Both the position numbers and the translations under genes were made by a program. The notes beneath the pieces are model-generated. The model saw nothing but the letters and a program-made list of their open reading frames with translations, searched no databases and was not told the DNA's origin. A DNA stretch of 37,503 nt from a bacterium (lineage in GTDB: Bacteria; Krumholzibacteriota; Krumholzibacteriia; LZORAL124-64-63). Positions 1 through 7,526 of the stretch are shown here, piece after piece. The stretch is from positions 1-37,503 of the forward strand of contig JAIFKS010000114.1 of NCBI GenBank assembly GCA_020049465.1, written 5' to 3'. Each line of letters starts with the position of its first letter. Positions within the stretch are counted from its first letter, which is position 1.

Positions 1-2
1 AT

Positions 3-203
3 GATTGCGGCGGTCCCATCGTCGCCCGCGCGGACGACACGCCGGCGGCCATCGCCTCGCGTCTGGCCGACTTCCGCTCGCAGACGGCGCCCGTGCTCGA
101 TTTTTTCCGCGAACATGATCTGGTCGTGGATGTGGACGGCACCGCTCCGCCGGCGCGGGTGCAGGACGAGATCCGCCGCAAACTGGGGCTGACCGTGTCC
201 TGA
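3..203 (+). CDS. adk: Adenylate kinase, C-terminal part
   Basis: This is the last 66 codons of adenylate kinase, which converts ATP and AMP to two ADP; the start lies outside the window. The visible part begins in the LID domain with DCGGPIVARADD, matching the zinc-type LID pattern CDxCGGxLxxRxDD of Bacillus-like enzymes, so a zinc-binding LID is likely. The following RL..F..QTAPVLDFF stretch and the final helix EIRRKLGL fit the family's C-terminus. It ends just before a strong hairpin terminator shared with ssb, which faces it. Confidence 0.88.
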   Translation, partial: DCGGPIVARADDTPAAIASRLADFRSQTAPVLDFFREHDLVVDVDGTAPPARVQDEIRRKLGLTVS

Positions 204-234
204 GCCTCTTCACGACTCGACACGAGCGGCACCC

Positions 235-268
235 AAAGGAAAAGGCCCCGTGAGGGGCCTCTTCCTTT
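235..268. terminator. Bidirectional terminator between adk and ssb
   Basis: A perfect AGGCCCC / GGGGCCT stem (243-249 and 254-260) has a GTGA loop and is flanked by A-rich and T-rich arms (AAAGGAA / TTCCTTT). It can end transcription from both sides and lies between two convergent genes. Confidence 0.85.
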
Positions 269-289
269 GTCCAGGGGCTGGGGCGCCGG

Positions 290-796
290 TCAGAACGGCA
301 GATCGTCGTCGTCCGACGGACCCGGATCGCTCATCGGCTCGGGGTGGAAGTCCCCGCCGCCGGAACCGCCGCCGGTGCCGCCGCCGCGTCCGCCGCGCGC
401 GGGGCTGTCCCCGTAGCTGCCGCCGCCACCGCCACCGGGAGCGCCGCCGCCTTCGCCTTCATCGCGACGGCCGAGCAGCATCAACTGGTTGGCGATGATC
501 TCGGTGGTGTACTTGTCCTGACCGTCCTGGCCCGTCCACTTGCGGGTCTCGAGCCGGCCCTCGACGTACACCTGCTTACCCTTTTTCAGGTAACGCTCGG
601 CGCGCTCGGCCAGGTGCCTCCAGGCGACCACGCGGTGCCATTCGGTCTTTTCCTGCCATTCGCCGCTGTTCTTGTCTTTCCAGCTCTCGGTGGTGGCCAC
701 CGAAAAGTTGGCCACCGGCACGTTGCTCTGGGTGTACTTGATCTCGGGATCACGACCCAGATTGCCGATGATGATGACCTTGTTGACGCCAGCCAT
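290..796 (-). CDS. ssb: Single-stranded DNA-binding protein
   Basis: The product (168 aa) coats single-stranded DNA in replication, repair and recombination. Residues 1-110 form the OB fold, starting [18 protein letters not shown] and containing the WHRVVAW and [11 protein letters not shown] segments typical of bacterial SSB. A glycine-rich flexible linker follows (about 115-150). The protein ends in the acidic tip DDDDLPF, the docking peptide for partner proteins. An AGGAGG ribosome site lies about 6 bases before the ATG. It sits alone downstream of a tRNA cluster and faces adk. Confidence 0.97.
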   Translation of the reverse strand: MAGVNKVIIIGNLGRDPEIKYTQSNVPVANFSVATTESWKDKNSGEWQEKTEWHRVVAWRHLAERAERYLKKGKQVYVEGRLETRKWTGQDGQDKYTTEIIANQLMLLGRRDEGEGGGAPGGGGGGSYGDSPARGGRGGGTGGGSGGGDFHPEPMSDPGPSDDDDLPF

Positions 797-930
797 TGCG
801 CCCTCCTTGACGTGTCGGGACAGCCGCCGCTTTGCGCCGGCGCGGCGTCCCCGCCCATTCGGTTTGGTTCCCAGGCTGTTGAGCGGGAGGTCACACTAGG
901 ACAGAACAAGCCGGGAAAGCGAAAAAAAAA

Positions 931-1007
931 TGGGGTGGATGATGGGGCTCGAACCCACGACCACCTGGACCACAACCAGGGGCTCTGCCAGCTGAGCTAC
1001 ATCCACC
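931..1007 (-). tRNA. tRNA-His (anticodon GTG)
   Basis: The minus strand folds as a cloverleaf with acceptor GTGGATG/CATCCAC, the extra G-1 paired to C73 that is diagnostic of tRNA-His, anticodon loop TTGTGGT, a TTCGAGC T-loop and an encoded CCA end. A run of nine T follows the CCA directly (922-930). Confidence 0.97.
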
Positions 1008-1025
1008 ACCATTATTCGCGATTTC

Positions 1026-1102
1026 TGGCACGCCCGGCAGGACTCGAACCTGCGGCCTGCGGATTAGAAATCCGCTGCTCTATCCAACTGAGCTACGGGC
1101 GC
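1026..1102 (-). tRNA. tRNA-Arg (anticodon TCT)
   Basis: A 77-nt cloverleaf on the minus strand: acceptor GCGCCCG paired with CGGGCGT (one G-U), anticodon stem CGGAT/ATCCG with loop TTTCTAA giving anticodon TCT, T-loop TTCGAGT, discriminator G and encoded CCA. It is 18 bases upstream of tRNA-His and probably co-transcribed with it. Confidence 0.97.
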
Positions 1103-1165
1103 GCCGATCCAGATCGCCGGGAACCCGCGCTCGGGGGAAAGGCCCTTTCCCACGGGCGGACGCGA

Positions 1166-1194
1166 ATAATGGCGTTGTGGCGCGCCCGTGTCAA
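1166..1194 (-). promoter_or_regulatory. Promoter of tRNA-Arg/His
   Basis: On the minus strand, TTGACA (1189-1194) and CATTAT (1166-1171) are separated by exactly 17 bases, a near-consensus housekeeping promoter about 60 bases before tRNA-Arg. Confidence 0.75.
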
Positions 1195-1208
1195 GACCAT
1201 CGATCCGT

Positions 1209-1285
<77 letters not shown>

Positions 1286-1368
1286 ACCTGAGCAGTTTCC
1301 GTTCCCCGGCGCCGTTCGCCGCCCCGGGAAGCCCGTCGCGCAGCCTTCGCCGCACGCTGTGGCCCCAA

Positions 1369-1397
1369 TGGGTAACGACAGGCCGGGTCGATGTCAA
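1369..1397 (-). promoter_or_regulatory. Probable promoter of tRNA-Pro
   Basis: On the minus strand, a perfect TTGACA (1392-1397) is followed after 17 bases by TACCCA (1369-1374). The -10 is weak, but the perfect -35 and the position upstream of tRNA-Pro support it. Confidence 0.5.
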
Positions 1398-1417
1398 TCG
1401 CCGCGGCGTCGCCGACA

Positions 1418-1445
1418 GGCGACGGCGGCCACAGGGCCCGTCGCC
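1418..1445 (-). terminator. Possible hairpin terminator after rdgB
   Basis: GGCGACGG (1418-1425) pairs with CCGTCGCC (1438-1445) just after the rdgB stop. No T-run follows on the minus strand, so it could be a weak or Rho-assisted terminator, or only an RNA 3'-end stabiliser. Confidence 0.4.
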
Positions 1446-1462
1446 GCCAGGCGCCAAACGCC

Positions 1463-2482
1463 TCAAACCCCCGCGCCCAGCCCGTAGGCCACCACGACCG
1501 CCCGCCGGATCCGCGCCAGGGCGCGTCCGCGGTGGCTGATGGCGTGCTTCTGGTCACGGGTCAGTTCGGCCAGCGTGTAGGGCGAGCCCACGGGGCGGAA
1601 GATCGGATCGTAGCCGAACCCCGCCGATCCCAGGGGCTGCCGCGTGATGTCGCCCAGCAGCCGACCCTCGGCCCCGATCTCGAGCCACAGAGATTCGTGC
1701 CGTTCGCGTCCCGGCGCCTCGCGCGGCAGGCCCGCGGGCGCCACCACCGTGGGCGGCGCTCCGGCCTGCTCGCTGGACGACGCGGTCCACATGGTCGGGT
1801 CCGGCAGCCGTACCGCCCGGGCGACGTCCTGACCGGCTGTCCCGCCAGGCCCGGACGCGAGCAGAGACGCGGCCACTTCACGCAGGCGCACGGCGTCGTG
1901 TCCCCAGTTGGCGAGGTCGGCGCTGCGCGACGCCGCATACGATTCCCATTCGCGCTGGTCGGCTCCCAGGTCTTCCCAGTAACCGGCGCTGCCTTCGGGG
2001 TCGCGCAGTTCCACGGCGCGGGCCCAGGGGTTGTGCAGCCAGCGCCGCGTGGCCGGCGCCGCCACCGGGAACGTCCCCGGCCCCGGCCGCGGGTCGATCC
2101 ACGCGCAGGCGGACGCGAAGCGCGCCTGGCGCGAGCCGTCCGGCACATCCCTCATCAGGTCCAGCAGCAGGGCCGCGTTGCTCGCGTACGTGGCTTCCGG
2201 TCCGGAAAAGCGGGCCGCGAAGATGTCCGGCCAGCTGTTCAGCTCCCGCACCTGCAGCGAGGTGTCGTCCGCCAGCGCGATCTCGCCGGTCCACGCCGCC
2301 ACGAACATGGCCTTGCGCACGGCATTGCCCATGATCGTGACGCCGTCCTCGACCACGTCCGGCATCCCGGAGTAGTCCAGCGCCGACACCACGTCGAACG
2401 GCAACCCTTCCATCAGCTCGGCCAGCTCGCCCAGCTTGTCCCGGTTGCGGCTGGCCAGCACCACTTTGCGTCGTTCCGCCAC
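1463..2482 (-). CDS. rdgB: RdgB/HAM1 dITP/XTP pyrophosphatase with large insertion
   Basis: The family hydrolyses non-canonical purine triphosphates (dITP, XTP) to monophosphates and keeps them out of DNA and RNA. Visible motifs are VVLASRNRDK (nucleotide-binding start), ALADDTSLQV (metal site), GFGYDPIF around residue 288 and HAISHRGRA near 313. At 339 aa it is far longer than the usual 190-205: about 125 residues (133-262) are inserted between WIDP and the G-x-I-x-x-P-x-G-x-x-G-F-G-Y-D-P core. The insertion is tryptophan- and acid-rich with a Pro/Ala-rich tail, and I recognise no domain. The metal loop reads DDTSL instead of the usual DDSGL. The start is GTG with GAGGGG 6 bases upstream. 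It is the last gene of the smpB operon, 24 bases after rph. Confidence 0.9.
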   Translation of the reverse strand: MAERRKVVLASRNRDKLGELAELMEGLPFDVVSALDYSGMPDVVEDGVTIMGNAVRKAMFVAAWTGEIALADDTSLQVRELNSWPDIFAARFSGPEATYASNAALLLDLMRDVPDGSRQARFASACAWIDPRPGPGTFPVAAPATRRWLHNPWARAVELRDPEGSAGYWEDLGADQREWESYAASRSADLANWGHDAVRLREVAASLLASGPGGTAGQDVARAVRLPDPTMWTASSSEQAGAPPTVVAPAGLPREAPGRERHESLWLEIGAEGRLLGDITRQPLGSAGFGYDPIFRPVGSPYTLAELTRDQKHAISHRGRALARIRRAVVVAYGLGAGV

Positions 2483-2506
2483 GGTCCACCCCTCAGGCCG
2501 GAATCC

Positions 2507-3220
2507 TCAGACCAGATTCAGCACCTTGCGCTGCAGTTCGTTGACGCGGGCGATCGCCGCCCCGCCCAGATCCACCATCGCGTCGAGTTGCGCGCGCGTG
2601 AACGGGCGATGCTCGGCGGTGCCCTGCACTTCGATCAGTCCGCCGCCTTCGGCCATCACCAGGTTCAGGTCCGTGTCCGCGCTCGAGTCCTCGCGGTAAT
2701 CCAGATCGACCAGCACTTCGCCGTTCGACACACCCAGACTGATGGCGCCCACGAGCCCGTGCATGGGATGCTTGCGCAGCTTCAGGCGCAGCAGCGCGTC
2801 GTACAGCGCAACGGCGCCGCCGTTGATCGAGGCGCAGCGCGTGCCCCCGTCGGCGCGGATCACGTCGCAGTCGACGGTGATCGTCAGATCGCCCAGCGCA
2901 CGCATGTCGGTCACCGCACGCAGTGAACGTCCGATCAGACGCTGGATCTCCATCGTGCGTCCACCCTGGCCGCCGCCGGCCGCTTCGCGACGCATGCGCT
3001 CGCCGGTCGACCGGGGCAGCATCCCGTACTCGGCCGTCACCCAGCCCTGGCCCGAACCCTTGAGCCATTTGGGCGTGCCGTTGGCGATGGTCGCCGTGCA
3101 GATGACGTGCGTCTGCCCCATCTCGATCAGGCACGAACCCTCGGCGTGCGGCAGGTAATCGCGGGTGATGCGCACCGGGCGCAGCACATTGGGTTCCCGA
3201 CCTTCGGCGCGTTCGGTCAC
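2507..3220 (-). CDS. rph: Ribonuclease PH
   Basis: The product (237 aa) is a phosphorolytic 3'-5' exoribonuclease that trims tRNA 3' ends. It begins with [16 protein letters not shown] and has the substrate and phosphate region [11 protein letters not shown], the RRE-type stretch MRREAAGG, and the conserved [16 protein letters not shown] core, all in family order and at usual length. The start is GTG within GTGA, overlapping the murI stop by 4 bases, so translation is coupled. Confidence 0.96.
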   Translation of the reverse strand: MTERAEGREPNVLRPVRITRDYLPHAEGSCLIEMGQTHVICTATIANGTPKWLKGSGQGWVTAEYGMLPRSTGERMRREAAGGGQGGRTMEIQRLIGRSLRAVTDMRALGDLTITVDCDVIRADGGTRCASINGGAVALYDALLRLKLRKHPMHGLVGAISLGVSNGEVLVDLDYREDSSADTDLNLVMAEGGGLIEVQGTAEHRPFTRAQLDAMVDLGGAAIARVNELQRKVLNLV

Positions 3221-4116
3221 GTTTGGTCCTTTCCGTGTTCATACCGGTCGAGCGCGTGCCCGACCGCTTCCATCTCGTCGAGTCCGACGGTTTCCACGTC
3301 GTCGATCGGCTTGCCCAGGAAACGGGCGCCGATCTCCGCGAACTTCCAGGGAATGTCGCTCAGCACGAACGACAAGCGTCCGGCGCGATCCTCGCAACCG
3401 CCCTGCCCGTCGCGGCAGAGCAGGTCCATCGCGGCCAGTTCCTCGCAGGCCGCTCCGGCCAGTTCCGCGGCCGAGTCGACCAGGCGCACGTCCGGCCCCA
3501 GATAGGCGGCGATGTCCTGACGCAGCAGCGGATAGTGTGTGCAGCCGAGAATCAGCGTGTCAACGGCCGCCGCGCGCACGGGCCGGAGGTATTCGGCCAC
3601 CGCCAGGCGGGTCATGGCATTGCCTTCGAGGCCCTCTTCGACCAGCGGCACGAACAGAGGGCACTCGGCCGCAACGATCCGCTCAGCCGGCAGCCCGGCC
3701 GCGGCCAGGCCCTGCTGGTAGCGTCCCGACCGGATCGTGCCCGAGGTCCCGATGACGCCCACCGGACCGCCGCGCGTCGCAGCCAGCGCCGCGCGCAGTC
3801 CCGGACCGATCACCCCGAGCACGGGAACCGGCAGCACCTCGCGCAGGTGGTCCAGCGCGAACGCGCTGGCGGTGTTGCAGGCCACGACCACGAGTTTGAC
3901 GCCACGGGCGACCAGCAGCCCGGCGTCCTGGCGCGCGAAGGCACGCACCGTCTTCTCGCCCTTGGTTCCGTACGGCACGCGGGCGGTATCGCCGAAATAG
4001 AGCAGGTCCTCGCGCGGCAGGCGCTCATGGAGCGCTCGGAGGACCGTCAGCCCGCCGAGTCCGGAGTCGAAGACGCCGATGGGCGAGCGCGCGCCGGGGG
4101 CATCGTTCATGCGCAT
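3217..4116 (-). CDS. murI: Glutamate racemase
   Basis: The product makes D-glutamate for peptidoglycan. It has the N-terminal motif [14 protein letters not shown], both catalytic cysteines in context ([10 protein letters not shown] near residue 79 and LGCTHYP near 190), and usual length (299 aa). The ATG follows the gerMN stop immediately; a second ATG two codons in (4110) is an equally possible start. Position between GerMN and rph matches the racE-gerM-rph order known in Bacillus. Confidence 0.96.
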   Translation of the reverse strand: MRMNDAPGARSPIGVFDSGLGGLTVLRALHERLPREDLLYFGDTARVPYGTKGEKTVRAFARQDAGLLVARGVKLVVVACNTASAFALDHLREVLPVPVLGVIGPGLRAALAATRGGPVGVIGTSGTIRSGRYQQGLAAAGLPAERIVAAECPLFVPLVEEGLEGNAMTRLAVAEYLRPVRAAAVDTLILGCTHYPLLRQDIAAYLGPDVRLVDSAAELAGAACEELAAMDLLCRDGQGGCEDRAGRLSFVLSDIPWKFAEIGARFLGKPIDDVETVGLDEMEAVGHALDRYEHGKDQT

Positions 4117-4749
4117 CTACAGCCACCGCCGCGGCGTGAACGGATGCGTCAGATCCAGGTGACCGGCCAACGTCCCCACCTGCCGCCCTTCCACGAGGAT
4201 GGTGCAGGCGGTGATCTGCGGGAAATTCGACGCGACCGTGCGCAGTATCGAAGCCAGCGTCGCGGTTTCCGCCGCGCTGCCGCCCGGATGCCCGACGACC
4301 AGCTCGCGGCTGAAGTCGACGACGGCGCTGCCCTTGCGCGGATCGACGAACGCCGCCAGGGCGCGCGTCCCGTGCGGCAGCGCGCTGATGGCGCGGCCGC
4401 TCTCGGGCCCGGCGCAGAGAGCCTCCATCAGAGCCAGCAGGTCTTCGCCGGGTTGGCCCCGGCTGATCACGCGGCGGTCCTCGTCCACCCAGCCGTTGCC
4501 GTCCCACCGCGGAAAAACCACGACCACGGCGCGGTCGCCTGCGCGCGGCAGGTCCAGGACCGGAGCCGGCGCCTCCGCGGACGTGCCGAGCAGATCGGTC
4601 GGCTTCCCGGCCTGCTCCTTCAGCCACCAGGCCGTCAGCGCGGCCGCCAACGTCAGGAGCAGCAGAGCGACCAGCAACAGACGCCGCCGCGGACCCCGGC
4701 GAACGCCTTCCTGCAACTCGTCGCCATCGGCAGGACGCAGGTCGTTCAC
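4117..4749 (-). CDS. Membrane-anchored GerMN domain protein
   Basis: The 210-aa protein has a charged N-terminus (GPRRR), one membrane helix (about residues 23-43) and an extracytoplasmic GerMN domain with LLALMEALCAGP, LPHGTRALAAFVDPRKGSAVVDFS and a C-terminal TLASILRTVASNFPQ stretch. GerMN proteins occur in spore-germination and envelope contexts; the exact role is unknown. Here it sits between a wall amidase and glutamate racemase, suggesting a peptidoglycan link. Its ATG overlaps the amidase stop (ATGA). Confidence 0.85.
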   Translation of the reverse strand: MNDLRPADGDELQEGVRRGPRRRLLLVALLLLTLAAALTAWWLKEQAGKPTDLLGTSAEAPAPVLDLPRAGDRAVVVVFPRWDGNGWVDEDRRVISRGQPGEDLLALMEALCAGPESGRAISALPHGTRALAAFVDPRKGSAVVDFSRELVVGHPGGSAAETATLASILRTVASNFPQITACTILVEGRQVGTLAGHLDLTHPFTPRRWL

Positions 4750-6425
4750 GGCGCGCCCCCCTGTCCCGTAGCGGTCATGGAAGCCTGATGGCGAAAGGCC
4801 AGCACCGCTTCACCGATCGTCCGGGCGAGCTGACGCTGGTAGCCCCGCTCACCCAGCTGCAGCTCTTCCTTGGCGTGGCTGAGAAAACCCATCTCGACCA
4901 GAACGGCGGGCATGTAGGCCCCGACCAGGACACGGAATCCCGCCTGCCGCACGCCACGGTCGGGCAATCCCAGTTCGATGCAGGCGCGCGCCTGCAGGAA
5001 TTCGGCGAACTGGCTGCTGCGCGTGATGAACCGGTTCTGCACGAGTTCCCAGATGATGAATTCGACATCGCCGGGCTCACGCCCCGCCGCCGGCTCGCCG
5101 TTCTCCGCCGCTTCGACGCTGCGAGCCCAGTCGCTGCTGGCGGGCGACAGGAAATAGGTTTCGAAGCCCAGCGCCTGATCGTCGAACCAGCTGTTGCAGT
5201 GCAGGGAGATGAACAGATCGCCGCCGGCCACGTTGGCGGCTTCCGCGCGGGCGTCCAGGTCGAGCGCCTCGTCGCGTGAGCGCGTCAGAACCACGTCCAG
5301 ATCGCCTGCGCGCTCGAGATACTGTTTCAGTTCGCGGGCGACGGCCAGGTTCACATCCTTTTCCATGATGCCCCGACGGCCCACGGCTCCGGTGTCGGCG
5401 CCGCCGTGTCCCGGGTCGATGACGACCCTTCGCAGCGGACGGACCCGGTCGTCGTCGGGCAGTGCCGGCGGCGTGATGGCCAGTTCAACTTCGCCGGCGG
5501 GGACGGGTTCGGGCAGGCTCGCCGCCTGCGCCTCTTCCAGCACGACGACGATTTCCCGGCCACCGTCGGCCGCATAGGCGCGCTCGGTTCCCGCCAGGTC
5601 GCCGAGCCGCAGCGTGACGACGACGCGATCGGATTCCTGGCTGGCTTCGATGGCGCGCACGAGGCCCGCCGCCGACGTACGCGCCAGGGCGGCGGCATCC
5701 GCGCGCCCACCGGTCAGCGTCACTTCCACGACATCCGCACGGGGCCGCACCACGGCCCAGGTCAGCACATCACGGCAGCGGATGTGCACCGCGGTGCTGC
5801 GCCCGAGAATCTCGACCGCCACACCTTCCACGTTGTCGTCCGCGCGACCGAGCACGAGACGGCCGGCACCCGCATCGAACGACACGTCGAGCCGCGCCTC
5901 GGGACCGATCACCTGCAGCAATGCAACCATGGGCAGCCAAAGGTCGCCGCGGTGATCAAGCACCGGCACCGGCAGCAGCGACTCGCCGCGGGCGCTCAGA
6001 ACGACCCGGCTGCCGCCGGTCACGGTGAAGATGTGGCCGCCGACGTCCAGGTCCAGTCGCCGCAAAGTGTCCTGCCAGAGCCGCGCGGCCTTCAGCGCCA
6101 GCGAAAGATCGGCCGAGCGCAGGTAAAGTTCGCGCGAATCGGTCAGCAGCCGGCGCGCCGCCACCGTCGACGTCCGGCGCGTCCCCCTCTGCTCGATGAC
6201 GAGATTGACGGCGGGCGCCTGCGCGTCGACACGCGTGTAGGCCAAAGGATCCAGATAGGTGTCCGCGGCAGCGGCGGCTTTCGGCAGACTTCCTGCCGAC
6301 ACCAGAACCATGAACAGGACGGCCGACAGCAGCGGCAGAAGCCGCGCCACACCGGTCTCCGGAACGGCTGTGCGGTCGGAGACCTCGCGCGGAACCGGGC
6401 GGTCCTGGCGGGAAAGTGAGATCAT
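4746..6425 (-). CDS. N-acetylmuramoyl-L-alanine amidase (Amidase_3)
   Basis: The enzyme cleaves the amide bond between MurNAc and the stem peptide in peptidoglycan. After a cytoplasmic N-terminus and a signal/anchor helix (LLPLLSAVLFMVLVSAG), a region resembles copper-amine-oxidase N-terminal-like (SLALKAARLWQDTL...) and AMIN domains. The C-terminal catalytic domain carries the zinc ligands in VVIDPGHGG, EKDVNL and SLHCNS plus the catalytic glutamate in VEMGFLSH. I start it at ATG 6425 (559 aa), where GAGGAAG lies upstream and overlaps the smpB stop. The longer open frame to 6563 would overlap smpB by over 120 bases. Confidence 0.93.
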   Translation of the reverse strand: MISLSRQDRPVPREVSDRTAVPETGVARLLPLLSAVLFMVLVSAGSLPKAAAAADTYLDPLAYTRVDAQAPAVNLVIEQRGTRRTSTVAARRLLTDSRELYLRSADLSLALKAARLWQDTLRRLDLDVGGHIFTVTGGSRVVLSARGESLLPVPVLDHRGDLWLPMVALLQVIGPEARLDVSFDAGAGRLVLGRADDNVEGVAVEILGRSTAVHIRCRDVLTWAVVRPRADVVEVTLTGGRADAAALARTSAAGLVRAIEASQESDRVVVTLRLGDLAGTERAYAADGGREIVVVLEEAQAASLPEPVPAGEVELAITPPALPDDDRVRPLRRVVIDPGHGGADTGAVGRRGIMEKDVNLAVARELKQYLERAGDLDVVLTRSRDEALDLDARAEAANVAGGDLFISLHCNSWFDDQALGFETYFLSPASSDWARSVEAAENGEPAAGREPGDVEFIIWELVQNRFITRSSQFAEFLQARACIELGLPDRGVRQAGFRVLVGAYMPAVLVEMGFLSHAKEELQLGERGYQRQLARTIGEAVLAFRHQASMTATGQGGAP

Positions 6426-6438
6426 CGCGTGCGCTTCC

Positions 6439-6915
6439 TCACGGCTCGCGACGGCCCACATGCTGGGCGATCCGTCGCTGGACATCCTGTTTCGCCTTCG
6501 CATCGCGCTTGTCATGCATCTTCTTGCCGCGGCCCAGCCCCAGTTCGAGCTTGGCCCGCCCATCCTTGAAGTACAGGCGCAGCGGCACCAGGGTCAGGCC
6601 CTTTTCCTCGAGCTTCGGCAGCATCTTGCGGATTTCACGCCGGTGCAGCAAGAGCTTCCGGCGACGGAACGGCTCGTGGTTCTCGCGATTGCCCATTTCG
6701 TAGGGGCCGATGTGCATCTTGACGATCCAGCCCTCGCCTCCGCGGATCTCGCCGTAGGCATCGCCCAGGTTGACCCGGCCTTCGCGAAGGGCCTTGACTT
6801 CGGTGCCCTGCAGGACCAGCCCCGCCTCCCACGTCTCCAGGATCTCGTACTCGAAACGGGCGCGGCGGTTGTTGGCCACCATCTTCAAACCTTCGGTGTC
6901 GACCTTGCGCGCCAT
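6439..6915 (-). CDS. smpB: SsrA-binding protein
   Basis: The product (158 aa) binds tmRNA and brings it to stalled ribosomes for trans-translation. It shows the family pattern: NNRRARFEYEILETWEAGLVLQGTEVKALREG, then HIGPYEMGNRENHEP, then RKLLLHRREI, and a basic C-terminal tail (GRGKKMHDKRD). I choose ATG 6915 (GGGAG 8 bases upstream); an in-frame TTG at 6921 would add two residues. It is the first gene of the six-gene operon. Confidence 0.96.
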   Translation of the reverse strand: MARKVDTEGLKMVANNRRARFEYEILETWEAGLVLQGTEVKALREGRVNLGDAYGEIRGGEGWIVKMHIGPYEMGNRENHEPFRRRKLLLHRREIRKMLPKLEEKGLTLVPLRLYFKDGRAKLELGLGRGKKMHDKRDAKAKQDVQRRIAQHVGRREP

Positions 6916-6959
6916 GCCCAACTCCCGCCCGCGAAACCCGTATCAACGACAGACTGCAG

Positions 6960-6988
6960 AATATACCCTGCGTTGGAAGCGGTGCCAA
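6960..6988 (-). promoter_or_regulatory. Promoter of the smpB-rdgB operon
   Basis: On the minus strand, TTGGCA (6983-6988) and TATATT (6960-6965) are 17 bases apart, about 45 bases before smpB. Confidence 0.7.
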
Positions 6989-7047
6989 TGAACGCTTCGG
7001 CGGCGGGTCCCGGGCCGGGCTCCGGAAGCCAAAATAACCGACGCGGG

Positions 7048-7076
7048 TTGACAGTCCCGGCGGCGCCCGCTAGATT
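7048..7076 (+). promoter_or_regulatory. Promoter of tRNA-Leu
   Basis: TTGACA (7048-7053) and TAGATT (7071-7076) are 17 bases apart, about 50 bases upstream of tRNA-Leu and back to back with the smpB promoter. Confidence 0.78.
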
Positions 7077-7127
7077 GGCCCCGCTTACCCGGTTCCGGTC
7101 GGGCGAGCAGCGGAAAACGGTACTGGT

Positions 7128-7213
7128 GCCCAGGTGGCGGAATTGGTAGACGCGCTACGTTCAGGTCGTAGTGGGGTTTCCCCGTGGGAGTTCGAGTCTC
7201 TTCCTGGGCACCA
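7128..7213 (+). tRNA. tRNA-Leu (anticodon CAG)
   Basis: An 86-nt class II tRNA: acceptor GCCCAGG/CCTGGGC, anticodon stem CTACG/CGTAG with loop TTCAGGT (anticodon CAG), a long variable arm, T-loop TTCGAGT, discriminator A and encoded CCA. A T9 tract follows two bases after the CCA. Confidence 0.97.
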
Positions 7214-7526
7214 CCTTTTTTTTTGACCGGCTTTTGTGGCCGCTGTGACCGCTGCTCGATCGATGCGTTCAGGCCCTCCGGATGAACGGGAATCGCGGTT
7301 CAAAGCCTGCATCCCCTGCCTCGGCGGGGGATTTTTTTGCTTCCCCCCTCCGCGCTGCCCACTCGCGACGATGACCTTCGCCTGACCGGCACGGAATCTG
7401 CAAATCGGATCCCGGCGCTCCCACGGCGCCGCACCCGACTTGGCCCTTCCAGGGCAACTCACTGTCGGGCAACATCTTGAATGCACAGGCGGCCGCCCCG
7501 TGGCGCGGGCCTGTCCGGAGGGTCCC
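7214..7526 (+). other. Non-coding tail of tRNA-Leu and leader of the CHAT gene
   Basis: This 313-base stretch holds a T9 tract (7216-7224), about 85 bases with no recognised element, a strong terminator (7311-7338), and then about 190 bases leading to the CHAT-like gene. I see no convincing promoter and no short gene in it. Confidence 0.5.
7311..7338 (+). terminator. Intrinsic terminator of the tRNA-Leu transcript
   Basis: ATCCCCTGCC pairs with GGCGGGGGAT (one T-G wobble; loop about CTCG) and is followed by T7. Confidence 0.88.

Noticed and set aside
6426..6563. N-terminal extension of the amidase into smpB
   Set aside because: It would precede the signal peptide by 46 odd residues and overlap smpB; a good ribosome site sits before ATG 6425.
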